NCBI GenBank assembly: GCA_034509925.1
Contig: CM067530.1
Span: 10,052,501 to 10,116,500, forward strand
DNA from: Hirudinaria manillensis
Taxonomy: Eukaryota > Annelida > Clitellata > Hirudinida > Hirudinidae
Length of the DNA stretch: 64,000 nucleotides
Direction of reading: 5' to 3'
In this document: positions 49,301 to 60,903 of the stretch, piece after piece
Numbering within the stretch: the stretch's first letter is position 1
How the letters are laid out: every line of letters starts with the position of its first letter
Program-made: the position numbers and the translations under genes
Notes under the pieces: model-generated
Databases searched by the model: none
Seen by the model: the letters and a program-made list of their open reading frames with translations, nothing else
Told to the model about the DNA's origin: nothing

Positions 49301-51380
49301 TATTAATGAAAATTACTTATTAAGAATATATTATTGCTAATAAATAATATTCTAACTCATGAATTCTTTTAAACTAATTATTAATAAATTAAAGGAATGC
49401 CTTTTTGATTCTTATAATAAATGTAATATAATGAATTCAATAGTAAATATTCAATAATGCACTGAAATGAAAAAGATATAATTCAATTGATTTACAAACT
49501 TGGATCATCAGACATAAATTCCTTTGAATCCAAAGATAGTGAATAGATTGTTGAAAATTCTTCCCAATAAAAAGATGTGAAATTTTTCAGATTATTGTTT
49601 TGAGTCATTTTATACCCATGAAGAGCTCCACGGGTTGAGGAAAATATGACCATTTTCTTTAAGAAATAATAAATGCGCTTCTAATAAATGTTTATTTAAT
49701 AGTTAATTACTAACTTTGTAAACAACAAATGATAAATATTCGACATCATTTCTTGTCTCGTACTCGTATCTCTTGATGTTGTTACCATTAAAATCACAAC
49801 TTTTCAATACTCCATCGAGCCAAAATAAATTTTCAGTTTGTTTATCAATAACCAGGTTAACAGGTTGTACCAGATTTTCATTCAAAATAACAGTTCTGTC
49901 CTCACCAATAAGATTCGAACGTTCTATTTTTGGTTTACCACCGATAACACTCCAGAATACAAATCTAAAATTAAACATTTGCGGGATGATTTTACTAAAT
50001 TGGTTAATATAATCCATTTTACTGGAAATATACAGTATAATTAATGGTTCTGTCAAAAAAAAAAAACTTGAAAAGGACAATATAACAAAGAAGATGATAC
50101 AACATATTGCCTTAAGAAACAAACTTTTTCTTTTCATGAACTGCGACGGAAGAGAGAACTCCAGAAGTCATGGTTGCTATTTTAGTCCATTGAGAGGTTT
50201 CGAAGTTTAGAACCCCGATGTATTGAAATGTTGCATCCGCCCAATACAATAGATTGAAATTTGATGCAAAAGCCAATCCGGGTACCTGTGGGAACACCTA
50301 ACTTGATGATCGCCAAAATTTGAATTTTGATTTACTTACATTGCTGGATAATGGAATGCAATCGAAATAATATTTTGTGGATATTTTAATTTCTTCTTCC
50401 CAAACGTCATTAATATGGTAAAAAACTAATATATTGAAATTAATGTCTGCTAGTCCTACGGATTGACTCCTGGCATCGTAGGCAATAGCTCGGTAAGAGA
50501 TCGATGACCCTGTAAATGATTTTGTTTTGTACGAATCTTTGGTTAAAAAATTTTTTTCAGAAAATCTCTGGAGATAAACGCTTGGATTTCCAAACACTAC
50601 TCCAAATCCTTCGTTATTGTTTTTTGTCTTTCCAGTCCAAACCATTGCGGTTTTGTTGCTAACTAAGAAATATTTTAGAAAAATGCACGTAAAAACAGAA
50701 TTTTATTTATAAATAAAATTCGTTTGAGCAACCAAAGTCAATTACATGCAAAGTTATCATTTTAAACTCACATTGGCAATGGATGTAGGTAACAATTGAT
50801 AGTATAAAATATATGGCTAAAATAGCCATTTTTCTGATGTCTATAAATCTGCAAGTTTTGAGTATATCCTATTGCTTACAAGAGTTTATTAAATCTTAAA
50901 CCAAATGCCGAATGGTGCAACCAACATATTATTTATTGCAGTTCAGTTAGAGAATGATAATTACTTCCTTAATGGGATATCTACAACATTGCGTAATTTC
51001 TTTTAATGGTGGCTGTATTCTGATCTCTGATCATTTTTAATTGCGCATTAAAATCAGAAATGATTATGCTATAAGATAAAAGATTGGAAAAATTTAAAAA
51101 ATATTCTCCACAACCTCCAACATTAAAACTGATAATTATGTTCTTTTTATACGATGTTTTTTTAAAGTTGGTTGTCGTCTTCTTGAATAGCCATGGGTTA
51201 TTTTGACCCAATTCATCTGTCCATGCATTTGTAAAATGCATGAGTTGACAGAAACGCTCTGCAAGTAGAGTCTTTCGTCATGAAAGGAAAGATGACTCAC
51301 CTCCATGATGTTCATGACATGAATTCCGCTTTAAAACTATGCAAAAGTGTTTCTCTTATTCCAACTTTCCTTAAGAATTT
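46379..51380. repeat. Tandem duplication unit 2 (carries YWTD gene 2)
   Basis: The second copy of the unit at 40330-46378. Its left junction is at about 46379 (TATATTTTAAATTGATAAATT), and the same 3-prime-flank start recurs once more at about 51380, where a third, mostly lost unit begins. Confidence 0.8.
47346..50829 (-). CDS. YWTD propeller-EGF-propeller protein, tandem copy 2, with a premature stop
   Basis: Exons in the same positions and phases as copy 1: 50772-50829, 50340-50662, 50125-50285, 49715-49964, 49500-49656, 49093-49209, 48733-48966, 48495-48657, 48207-48328, 47805-47958, 47646-47716, 47346-47434. The full frame would give 632 aa, but exon 10 has an in-frame TGA at 47906-47908 where copy 1 has TTG (Leu). 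As read, the product is 545 aa and loses the end of propeller 2 and the hydrophobic tail, so it would be secreted and not anchored. The frame is open again to the normal stop, exons 11 and 12 are intact and all splice sites look good. This is therefore a very recent null, a soluble form or a sequencing error. The EGF exon donor is a normal GTGAAT. Confidence 0.82.
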
Positions 51381-51454
51381 TTTTTAATTGATTAAATAAT
51401 TGATAGACTGATAGATAGATAGATGGATGGAATGATAGATTGATGACATCGATC

Positions 51455-51640
51455 GATTATTCACAATTATTTGGCCATTTCCAGATGATGTGACTTTATA
51501 AATCCCTCCAAATTCATTAGCAACGTATACATCGCCTGTCTTTTGATCAGCAACTATATCCGTGATATTTGATGCTGATGACCGTAGATTAAAAAATAAT
51601 GAACTAATGTAAGTTTAATATTCGTAGTCAGTATGTATTT
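51455..51640 (-). pseudogene. Relic of YWTD exon 8 from a third duplication unit
   Basis: 51455-51574 is nearly identical to exon 8 of YWTD genes 1 and 2 (43211-43373, 48495-48657), and the next about 60 bp match intron 7. It lacks the last about 45 bp of the exon, being cut at a TAGATAGATGGATGG-rich junction right after the start of the third 3-prime flank. No other exons of this copy remain, so a large internal deletion removed the rest of the unit. Confidence 0.85.
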
Positions 51641-51718
51641 TGTAAGTGATGGCGTATATGTTCTAATGTTGGGTAATACTCTAACACTTCGTATAATTTG
51701 TTCTACAATAGGAAAATG

Positions 51719-52145
51719 TCAAAGATCAACAAAATAAGGTTTGTGCAAGCCTTCTCCGCATTTATTTTCTGGATTCATTGGTGCATTCTTTGGGCAGTTG
51801 AAGGTCTCTGCAAATTCTGTGAGACTCATCACAACTCCGTTAACTCTGGATGAAATGTCATAATGAAAAATTACAAAATGCAAAACTTGAAGACAGACAA
51901 ATTAGAATCATTTGATGATGTTTTATAATACAAGTGAACATGCGATCATCATCTAAATTGAAATACCAGAATTCAGCAGGAGAATGCACGTTGGTTTTTA
52001 TCTTGCTTGGAAAATAAATTATGAACTGGAAAAATTAATTCGAACAATGGCTGAGTGAGAATTAAATATCCCTATTTGTCTGAATAGACAACATATATTT
52101 TGTCGCGTCCTAGACTTCTGTTCCAAATAGTTTGGCATCCAAATA
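51719..52145 (-). pseudogene. Remnant of an M13 (neprilysin/ECE-type) peptidase, C-terminal exons
   Basis: 51719-51845 reads VNGVVMSLTEFAETFNCP followed by MNPENKC, the hallmark C-terminus of M13 zinc peptidases, behind a good acceptor (TTTCATCCAG). The family usually ends in a Trp just after this Cys, while here 12 other residues follow before the stop. A small upstream piece at about 51967-52002 reads KTNVHSPAEF, which directly precedes RVNG in the family. Joining at its donor would create TGA where Arg is expected, as from a CGA-to-TGA change. A further stretch at about 52078-52145 (TIWNRS) may be more of it. No HExxH or ExxxD exon lies nearby, so this is a gene fragment. Confidence 0.75.
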
Positions 52146-52752
52146 GAATGTAATAATGTAATTTGATGATAGCAAGATGAAGCCATTCAATCAAAGATTG
52201 AAAAAATGTTCTAAGGCTTCATTATTCCCAGCTCATTTGACTTTATCAGCAGAAACATAGAAGAATGAATACAATGTTTGAAGACATGTTAGTTCAAAGA
52301 CTTCTTTTCAGATAGTTCAGAGGCTGGAACAAGATTTCAATCAAAGGTATGTGAAGTGTTAACAGATGGAAGCCAATAGCAATCAATGTTAACGCCATTC
52401 CAGACTTAAGTTTATTTGACCGGGGTTCAATTGTATGTTTTTCCTTGTTATCCACGGTTGAGTTTACCAAATTATTTGTAATGTTTTTCTTCTTTTAGAA
52501 ATTTATTTACGAATTTAATTTTTACATCATGTCCGATTATGGGTTTATTTATAAATAATCAGATATATTGAAAAGCATTTAGTTGGTAGATGTTAAGAAT
52601 TTTATTGCCAATAAATGAGGGCATCAATTGTATTTAATCATTTTAAAAAATATAATATATTTTTATGTTTAAATAAATTATGATTTTAAAGGCTGATTTC
52701 TTATGTACAACTTTCATCGTGTGACGTAAAAGAAAAATAAAATTATCGTTTC

Positions 52753-55700
52753 TTAGATTTCAAAAGACATGGACTGAAGACGGATTGAAGCCAATAGAAA
52801 CGATATCATCAGACCCAGACTTCTGAACGAGCGTGGTAGCAGTACATCTAGCAAAATAAAATTAATAAACAAAATAAATAAAATATATAAATCTTGAAAT
52901 TGTGAAAAAATATTATTCAATAATTCAACAATATTTAGAAAATATGTAAATATTATGAATTTAATCAACTGACAAAAGCATCTAATGACACTGAAAATCA
53001 ACGTTAAACATTGAAGGTTCACATTTTATTCGTTCCAATTTTATTGCTTTCCATTTTCATGATTAATTATAATAATATGATTAATTATATTATTATAAAT
53101 TTCCATTTTTATGAATAAATATAATAATATTTGGTTTATTCTATAAAATGAAATGAAGGAAATATCAACTCACTCGAACTACTAAAAAAATATATTTGGG
53201 CTGCATTACGGAATATCGGTTGAGTCAAATCCACTGTGTTCATGTTCTTGTCTAGCTTTACGACATTGCTTCAAGGAGAAAAATTATGTTGCAATTATAA
53301 ATATAAAATAATAATTAGATTGGTGAAAAAGAAAATTAATGGTAATAATATTATTAATACATCCAGTTATACATAATACATCTAAAACATAAAGTTAAAC
53401 ATACTGTGAAAATTGTACGACGTAGAGAAAATCACCATCCAAGACAAAGTCAGCAATTCTTTCATTCATTTGAAATATCTTGAACTTGGTTAATTCATTC
53501 AGTTCTTGTCTAATAATTCCTTTATCCGATGTATAATAAGCGTATTCAGCTGTTGCAAAAATTATTTTTAAAATTAAATAAAGACTACAAATTCGTAAAT
53601 TGTTTGTTTCTAATTGTTAATATTGTTACTATTTTATGACAAAATTTTCCATTATTTGCCACACTTATGTTTATTCGATTAGTTCATTCATCTGCTTCCA
53701 GCAAATAAGATAAATTGTATTACATAATACATAATTATTATAATTATTTATTTACTATTTTCAGTCCAAGGATCTTATTCAGACTGCAAAGAGCTTAAAA
53801 TATGCTCAAGAAAATGATCTAGAAAAACTTCAGACCGACAAGTGAGTCACTAACTTACATTCCAAGTCGAAAGCCATGGAGTTTATACAAACGTCAAACC
53901 CATAGGTAAAATTTCTGAACGATGGCCCAATTTGAATTTCCTTCACAATTTGCGAATCGCAATCGCTATAGAAGAGTCGTCTAGGAAAAATAGTTAACAA
54001 ACAAATTAATATTATGGTTAGTAATGAATTAATTTCTTAAAATAAAAGTAATGCTATTCAGTCGATCAACAAAGCATCATCAGTGACCTAACCCCGCCTT
54101 AGGGTGAATGTACAATTTCTTTATTTCCATATTGCTGTCCTCGACTAGTATGATGCTTTCAACCACATCATTTATTAATGTCAAATTTAAAATTTGTCCA
54201 TCATCGGTTGATACGTACAAAGTTCTCCCAGAGATTACATCGGCTACCATACCCGTGATGCCAGCAGCTGTGTAAAATAGATGGTAAATGTAATACTTTT
54301 CATTTTTTTTTATAGAAATATGTATGAATGCGGTCTCTCTCACATAAATTATAGTAGATTATAGAATTTTTGCTCAACACATCGTAACGCATGATTGTTT
54401 TCAAATCACTCTTGGTGTAATAAATGTACTGTCCGCTCGGATCTTCCGAATAAGTCATGTTTGTTAAACTGTCTGGTTGGACATTCAGAATGACTTCGGC
54501 ACTTCCATTACTCGGATCCACTTGATATAAAATGCCTATATAATCTCTAACCAAAATTTGTCTTCTAGTGAAGCTCCCTGAAAATGTAGTTCATCGTGAA
54601 TACCACACATAACCGATTTATTTAAAACCATTTAAATGTAGTGGAATATGAAAACAAAACAAAAAAGCTTAAGAACTTCATGTACCCTCTTTGCATTTGC
54701 CTTGATCATCGAAAGAATATCCAGTAGAACATTTACAGATGTATTTCTTATTGTCTCTTGGAATGCACAGATGAGGGCAGGGTTTTCTAAGACAGGGATC
54801 TAAATTTGGATTATCTTTTTGAATAAATTTCACTCGCTAACTTGATTTTTTTTCTATATTTTGCATAAATTATTCCTGCGAAGTTAAGGCTAGGAGTAAT
54901 TGAAACAAATGTGGTACATAAAATTTATTATAAATATATTTTACTTTAAAATCTGCTAAGGAAGTTTTTTTTTAATATGTAATATATGAAGTATAAGAGT
55001 TAAGCGACAAAACAAACATCAACTAACTTGTGAGATTTTTAACTAAGTCGTCTCTATCAAAGGATGTCGACCAGTGGCTTGTAACGTTCGCGAAATGAAG
55101 TTCGGCAATGTTCAACAGTTGATTCTCGTCGGAACTCGTAGTGAATTCAAATAATCCTCCACTTTTACCGAAAATTTTCATGTCCTTCAAATAATAAAAG
55201 AATGTAATTTTTAGATAGTATATCTTTTAAAGCAAAGTAAACAATGCTAGTATATCTTGTAAATCAAAGTTAACTTAATTTACCTACTCTGTTTACAATA
55301 CACGGATATAAAGGATTGATAGCGTCATGACTCGTGTAAAAACCAATCATCTCCCCGTCTAGATTATAACTTTTCAAATAACCGTCGATCCAGAACAATA
55401 AATCGGTTGATTTGTCAATGGTTAGTCTTTTAAGTCCGTTCGTGGAAGCTTCCACAATCATGGTCCTCCCTTCGCCGTAGAGATTGGATCGTTCTATTTT
55501 TGACGGATTGATATCGGCCCAAAATATCAATCTGATATTGTGACATCAACATAAGTAATGTTACTTATCAAGATTTACTAAATAGAGAAAATATGTTGTT
55601 AAAAATAATTCGTAACAGCAAATCCAACAAGAAAACAGTTTAGATTTTACAAAAAGAATGGCCGTGATCGCGCCTCATCTCAAACAAAAAACATTCAGTC

Positions 55701-56795
55701 ACGGATTTTAAAAAATATAATCCAAACAATTTAATTTATTAAATGCAATAACCCACTTCTTCTCTTCATGTACGATAATGTCGTAAGGTAATACAAGATT
55801 TGAATCGACAATTTTGCTCCATAATTTTGGAGCTAAGTCCGACAGACGAGTGTAATCCAATACACCAATAAATTTAAACCCCTCATCGATCCAGTACAAG
55901 AGGTTATAACTCGTTGCAAGTGCCAACCCAGAAACCTATTGATGTTAACGAAAATTGTAGTTAAGATATTTACGGTATGCGTAGTTATAGATTGTTATTA
56001 TAAAATAGCAATCGTTTGTTGTAATTTTATGTATTATTTTAAGGTATGATTATGAGGTATAATTTGATTTCAATGCTTACCGTGGAATACGGAAAATAGT
56101 CAAATGTTCTATCCGGGATTAAGTTCTTTTCTTCAAGAATAAAACTCTTAGAATGGGAGACACTCCAGATAACAGAAGTATTATAAAATATCAACTGCTT
56201 CTGGCCATACCCTGAAACTGCTATGTATTTTGTCCTTGCATCATAAACGATACCCTGAAAAACCATTTTTGTCGAATTGATTTGTATTGCAGGAATTTTC
56301 AGATTCCAAGGCTCTGTGATATTCCCAGTTAAATTTTGCTGGAGCTTGATGTCTTCTTCACGAATATTACCAAGATCGCATATCAAACCAAACGCCGAGA
56401 ATTTCTTCGTATCACCAACCCAAACTAAAGTATCATTGCATGCTGCGTAAATGATAAAGTGATAAGGATAAATCATAATGCTATAGATAATGAAGTTGAA
56501 CATAGATTTCCTTAATCGTCCGTGATTGATAAATTGATAAAGATATCATCGTATCATTAATCAGTTATGAAATTGAAAATTTCTAATTTCTTTAACGTGG
56601 TTCTTATAGCCATCACATTCTTAAGAATGTTTATGAAAACTATGTCTATTATCGTATACTGATAAGGTGAATACATTCTTAACGTTCAAACTCACATGGT
56701 AATTCTTCCTGGCACAGGTTTAAAGTGATAAAATTCACGAAAACAATGAAAACAATTAAACTCTCCATCGAACCGAATCTCAACCGAAACTCCAT
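52753..56795 (-). CDS. Secreted YWTD propeller-EGF-propeller protein, tandem copy 3 (divergent)
   Basis: Twelve exons: 56696-56795, 56081-56442, 55757-55935, 55288-55531, 55028-55184, 54686-54799, 54344-54577, 54093-54267, 53859-53980, 53405-53549, 53174-53268, 52753-52847; 673 aa from the first ATG, or 664 from an in-frame ATG at 56768 that gives a shorter, more typical signal peptide. Intron phases match copies 1 and 2, although the sequence is much diverged. Blades include LLYWIDEG, LIFWAD and LLFWIDG; the EGF module runs from NPCLRKPC to GKCKEG at about residues 348-385; propeller 2 follows. The last exon encodes NVLLPRSF and a hydrophobic end (LGLMISFLLASI), here with a few more residues after it than in copy 1. 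No stop interrupts the frame. This is the oldest member of the array, outside the recent duplication. Confidence 0.85.
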
Positions 56796-58570
56796 ATAAA
56801 TAATATACAAAAAAAACAATCACAGAAAGACAGGCAAGCTTTGCTTTAGTAAAATATTTATGCCGAAGCTAAAGCGCTGGTAACTTCGTTATTTTTAGCA
56901 ACTTGTTTGAGGAAGTTAAAATATCCAGCTATTCAATTCAGTTTTCATGCAATCCATTCACCTATTCACCAATTGAATTGATTGCTGTCGATTTGAATTC
57001 TACTTCATTATTATTATTGTCGTTATTATTATTATTATTATTTTCTAGCTGTGGCCATTTCTAACTATTATCATTTTGAGGTAAAGATTGATATATCATG
57101 CTGTTAAGGAGACTATTATTCCACTGTTTACGCCATTTTGGAACACATTTTCTTTAAAGTTGAGTTTTAGAAAAAATGTAAAAATCAAATTAAATCCAAG
57201 AAAATCTATATTAGATAGATTAGTAAGAGGGCCCAACTTCCGGAACTGAAGACTCTATGCAAGAAATCCTGATAGTAGCGTCTTGAATAGAACTCTAAGA
57301 ATTATTAATACATTTGGAAATTTTTGGGGAAATGGCCATTTTGTTTAATAAATGAAGATTTATTTTTACTGTAGCAAATTATATTTTAATTAATTTTATA
57401 CGTATTTCATATGTTTTTCACAAAGAAAATAAATCTCTTTAAAATTAAATAAAACACAATTCTTGAAAAACCGGATAAAAGTCAATATAGCAAACTTTAA
57501 TAGTTGGAATAATCTAGGCCTCAATATATAAATACGTATATTATATTGAATATTGGATCTTCTCGAATGACTTCTTGAAGACGCGGCTCGTTCCGATTGA
57601 AGAAGTTCGAAAGCTACATTCACTGCTTCACAATCAGACCTTACAATGGCAGCTTTGCATTCAGTAGGAAAGGCACAGTGAGAAAAAAATTGGAAAATTG
57701 GTCAACCTAATGAATGAATTTCAAGAAAGGAGGTGATTGGTTTATTTAATTTCTATTTTTTGTTTAAATGCTTTAATCAGTTATTTTTCATTTTCATTAA
57801 TTATTATTTTTTTTTTGGAATGGTTAAGTTAAAAGAAAGATTATTGAAAAAGATTTCAGTATGTATTTCAATAACATTATATCGATTAAATTTTAAATAA
57901 ATTTAAAAGTCCATTTCAGTGTTACCAGCAAAGATGCCTTAAATGAAAATTTGAGGAAGTTGTCACGAATTGACCCAACAATTTGTTTTTATATTTGTAA
58001 AATAAATTAACATTTAAATAATTTTAGGAAAATTGAAGCATCCACATACAAAGAATAGAATATGTATCCAGTCTTTTTTGTAAAACATATTCGCTAGCGA
58101 TTGTTTTCGAAACGATTTCAAGTCTGATCAGTTTATCAGCAGGCAATGTAACTGTAAACACTCAAGATGTGATACAAAGTGATTGTATGGATGGAAAAAC
58201 ATAAACAAAGAAATTCGAAATATGCAAACAAAAATAAACCTCGTTACTTCCATAAAATGTTCGAACGAATTTACCTGAAATTAATCAAATGATTAATGTT
58301 TGTTCTAGCTAAATTCACGCCTATAATTTAAAGAATGCAAAGCGAAAATAAATTTAAAATAAAAAATAAACTTGACATTTTTTTTTAAATCAAAGTTTCT
58401 CGCTTGGTTTTCCAATTGATCGCTAGGTTTTGTGGATACACAAGTGAAATGGTCCAATGAAAGAAAATTAATCTGTTCAAAACCTCGCTCAGCTTCTACG
58501 AGCTTGCCGGACCAAAGCTGAAACCAAAGAAAACTAATAATTAACTATTTATATTTATTAATTTTACTTC
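56796..58570. other. Gene-free interval upstream of YWTD gene 3
   Basis: AT-rich. A minus-strand frame at 57396-57690 has a readable N-terminal part with Cys and Arg/Ser (HCAFPTECKAAIVRSDCEAV) but no family match and no clear acceptor. It is left uncalled. Confidence 0.4.
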
Positions 58571-59094
58571 TAAACCCTAATCCCATTTGTAAGGATTTTT
58601 CGCAGAAGATTGCAAACAAATTCTTCTTTTTGCTCGGCCAGTGCGACACTCATCGTTAATGTGGATAAAATTAGATTTATTATTTTCAAGGCAACTCAGG
58701 GAGAGTGTAGTCAACAGAAACATTTGAATTTTTTCTGAAGCGGGACTTAAAAATACTGGCAACGAACTCTCTGAGGATTTCAATTGAACTACTGCAAAGA
58801 GCACTTGAGTTGAGGAATTTTCAACTGGTCTAACAATTTTAAAACTCAAAACATCCGATGTTTTAGCTATTTTAGGCAGTTTTCGACAAAATACATTTTA
58901 AAAACAAATTATTTATTCACCTTGAAAATAATTATTAGTTTATATTCAATAAACTGTATAAAATAATAACATCAGTATTGAACATTGATCGCTACTTATG
59001 TTTGTTTTAAACATTTTTATCGAAAGCTTCCACTTTTTTGTTGCAATTATTATTGTTATTATTATTATTATTATTATTATTGCTGTTGTTGTTG

Positions 59095-59126
<32 letters not shown>

Positions 59127-59374
59127 GTTATTATTATTATTATTATTATTGTTATTATTATTATTGCTGTTGTTGTTGTTGTTATTATTATTATTATTAT
59201 TATTATCTTGACACATTTTTCTCCAAAAATATCAGCCATTACTGTTTTTTTTTTCAACACTTTTAAAATTGTATCCATTTTCTTTATCATTTCTGAAATC
59301 TTTTTAATGGCATCCTGTATCAACTCAGCTTGGAAAAATATCGATGGCCACTGGGCGCATTTTCCTAATCTCAC
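58571..59374 (-). other. Doubtful small gene or exon pair, unassigned
   Basis: Two minus-strand frames have protein-like composition. One at about 59215-59374 is helical and Lys-rich (IKKISEMIKKMDTILKVLKK). The other runs from about 58570 to 58900 and contains a dibasic RAKRR and two nearby Cys (DECRTGRAKRRICL) before a stop at about 58569. Between them is an ATT/GTT array. I could not fix splice borders or a start, and frames of this length can arise by chance in this much sequence. Confidence 0.2.
59044..59206. repeat. Compound (ATT)n/(GTT)n microsatellite with internal duplication
   Basis: A GCTGTTGTTGTTGTTGTTAT core occurs twice (about 59080 and 59165) inside ATT arrays. This implies duplication of a segment of about 85 bp in addition to unit slippage. 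Confidence 0.9.
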
Positions 59375-60134
59375 ATAATTTTTCCACTTAGCTTATTATA
59401 TCCGAGATGTTTAGAACATATTTTTATTTTATTATATATTTTTTATTTATTTATTAAATATTTAAAATTTTAAAATTCATTTAAAATTCATTCTTCAACT
59501 CATTTCATTCACGTCACTCGATCCCCCGGGCATATTTCATTCCTGCTTTTCAAACATCGCACCATCAAATAAGTCTCAGATTTCTTCGAATTTCATCACA
59601 ATTTTGACGAATAATATTTAAAAAAATACGCATATTCGAGTATTTATAGGAATTCTTCTATTCAATAATCTTCTTTAAAATTTTTAAAACATGCCGTTTA
59701 AGTTTAAACTAATTTAAATTACTTTGTAAGCTTTAGAATGTACTTATCAACCTTTGAAAATGGTATCTGAAATAATATCAACGACGTTGTTAATATATTG
59801 ATAACGGCTAACTTATACGGCCTCACAATCAGCCCACAGTGCAATAATATGTTAAATGATATCGCTTCACGTAATATGTAAAGTTATAAACTAGTAATTA
59901 CTACCAAATATAACTTCCTGATTAAATCATTAATCAATATTAATTTCTGGCGATCATTATAGGATATTATTTCCAATCGACGTTCACGATAATTGGAAGT
60001 CCAGCCAAATGTCCTTCAATAAAATACACATTTAATTGTTTTCCACCTGCCGGGAAAAATATGCATATTCAGTAAGGTATTTCTTCTAAAAAAAAGATCT
60101 TCAAATTTATTTGTTTATATTCCAGCTAGCTTGC

Positions 60135-60325
60135 TGTATGTCTTGGGTCATACCGGGTAATGCAAATATTGGATAAGTGGCGGACAAAAGGCATCTCTCT
60201 TTACTACCTAACTTAGCCTGACCCTAGCTTAACCCCAACCTAAGCGATAAAACTTGTGCCATTGAGTTGGCTTTTGTCTGTCACCATCCTAGGTAGTGGG
60301 TAACGCGAGCATTATTCAATCCAGA
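60135..60325. repeat. Possible interspersed repeat with inverted halves
   Basis: GTGGCGGACAAAAGG near 60177 is matched in inverted form by CTTTTGTCTGTCACC near 60272. GGGTAATGC near 60154 and GGGTAACGC near 60298 lie outside them in direct orientation. Between the inverted copies is a CCTAACTTAGCCTGACCCTA-type stretch resembling degenerate CCTAA repeats. It could be a small non-autonomous element; no family was recognised. Confidence 0.35.
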
Positions 60326-60525
60326 GTTGTCTCTTCAAGTAAAAATAAATTAAAAGAGTTTTTTTTTAATTTTAAATATTTTTATTTTAAATCCATCAAA
60401 TTAAAATCGTATTTAAGTGGGATGTTTGCAGATCATAGGCAAACGATAAACTTGAAAGGGTTCTAGATTTTTCGTGGAAATGCGAAAAACCCGCTTCTGC
60501 AGCGAAGCGAAAGCAGTTGAACGCC

Positions 60526-60556
60526 TATAAAAGGTTCCATGTCTTCAGTTTCTCGT
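60526..60556 (+). promoter_or_regulatory. Candidate TATA/initiator promoter
   Basis: CCTATAAAAGG (TATA at 60526-60532) is followed by TTCAGTTTC, an initiator-like TCAGT, with the A about 21 bp after the first T of the TATA box. That is somewhat short for canonical spacing. GC rises locally. It precedes a possible signal-peptide exon at 60807. Confidence 0.35.
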
Positions 60557-60806
60557 CCGTCTTTATCGTTTTAATGATGTCACAATATCTCATAAATAAA
60601 AGTTACTTTAATTAATTACATTTAATTAATAAGGTTACAGCTTGTAATCGTAAAGATCCGATAATATTGAGAAATAAACATTTTAATTGGAAATATTTAT
60701 TTTCTGCTGACTTGCGTTTGTCCATATTTTGATTGACAAACCATCCTTTAAAATCTTCTGAGAAATCACAAGCAAGGTAGGCTTTTAGATTTTAATAAAG
60801 TTACGA

Positions 60807-60903
60807 ATGTTAATTTACAATGATAAGATTACAAGTATCATTAACTTAATTTTCTGGATTTTGATAATATTTTATCTCACTCCAATTAATGAATTAGGAG
60901 GAT
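60807..60903 (+). CDS. Possible first coding exon with signal peptide or anchor
   Basis: ATG at 60807 opens a 32-codon exon with a strongly hydrophobic core (INLIFWILIIFYL), ending in phase 1 at a consensus donor (GGAT|GTAAGT, border 60903/60904). The signal-peptide exons of the ADAM and YWTD genes in this window also end in phase 1 (known there, analogy here). The candidate promoter lies 280 bp upstream, but ATG codons in the putative leader (about 60574) weaken the call. No matching second exon was identified in the remaining 3 kb, so any gene would continue past the window or be missed. Confidence 0.28.
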
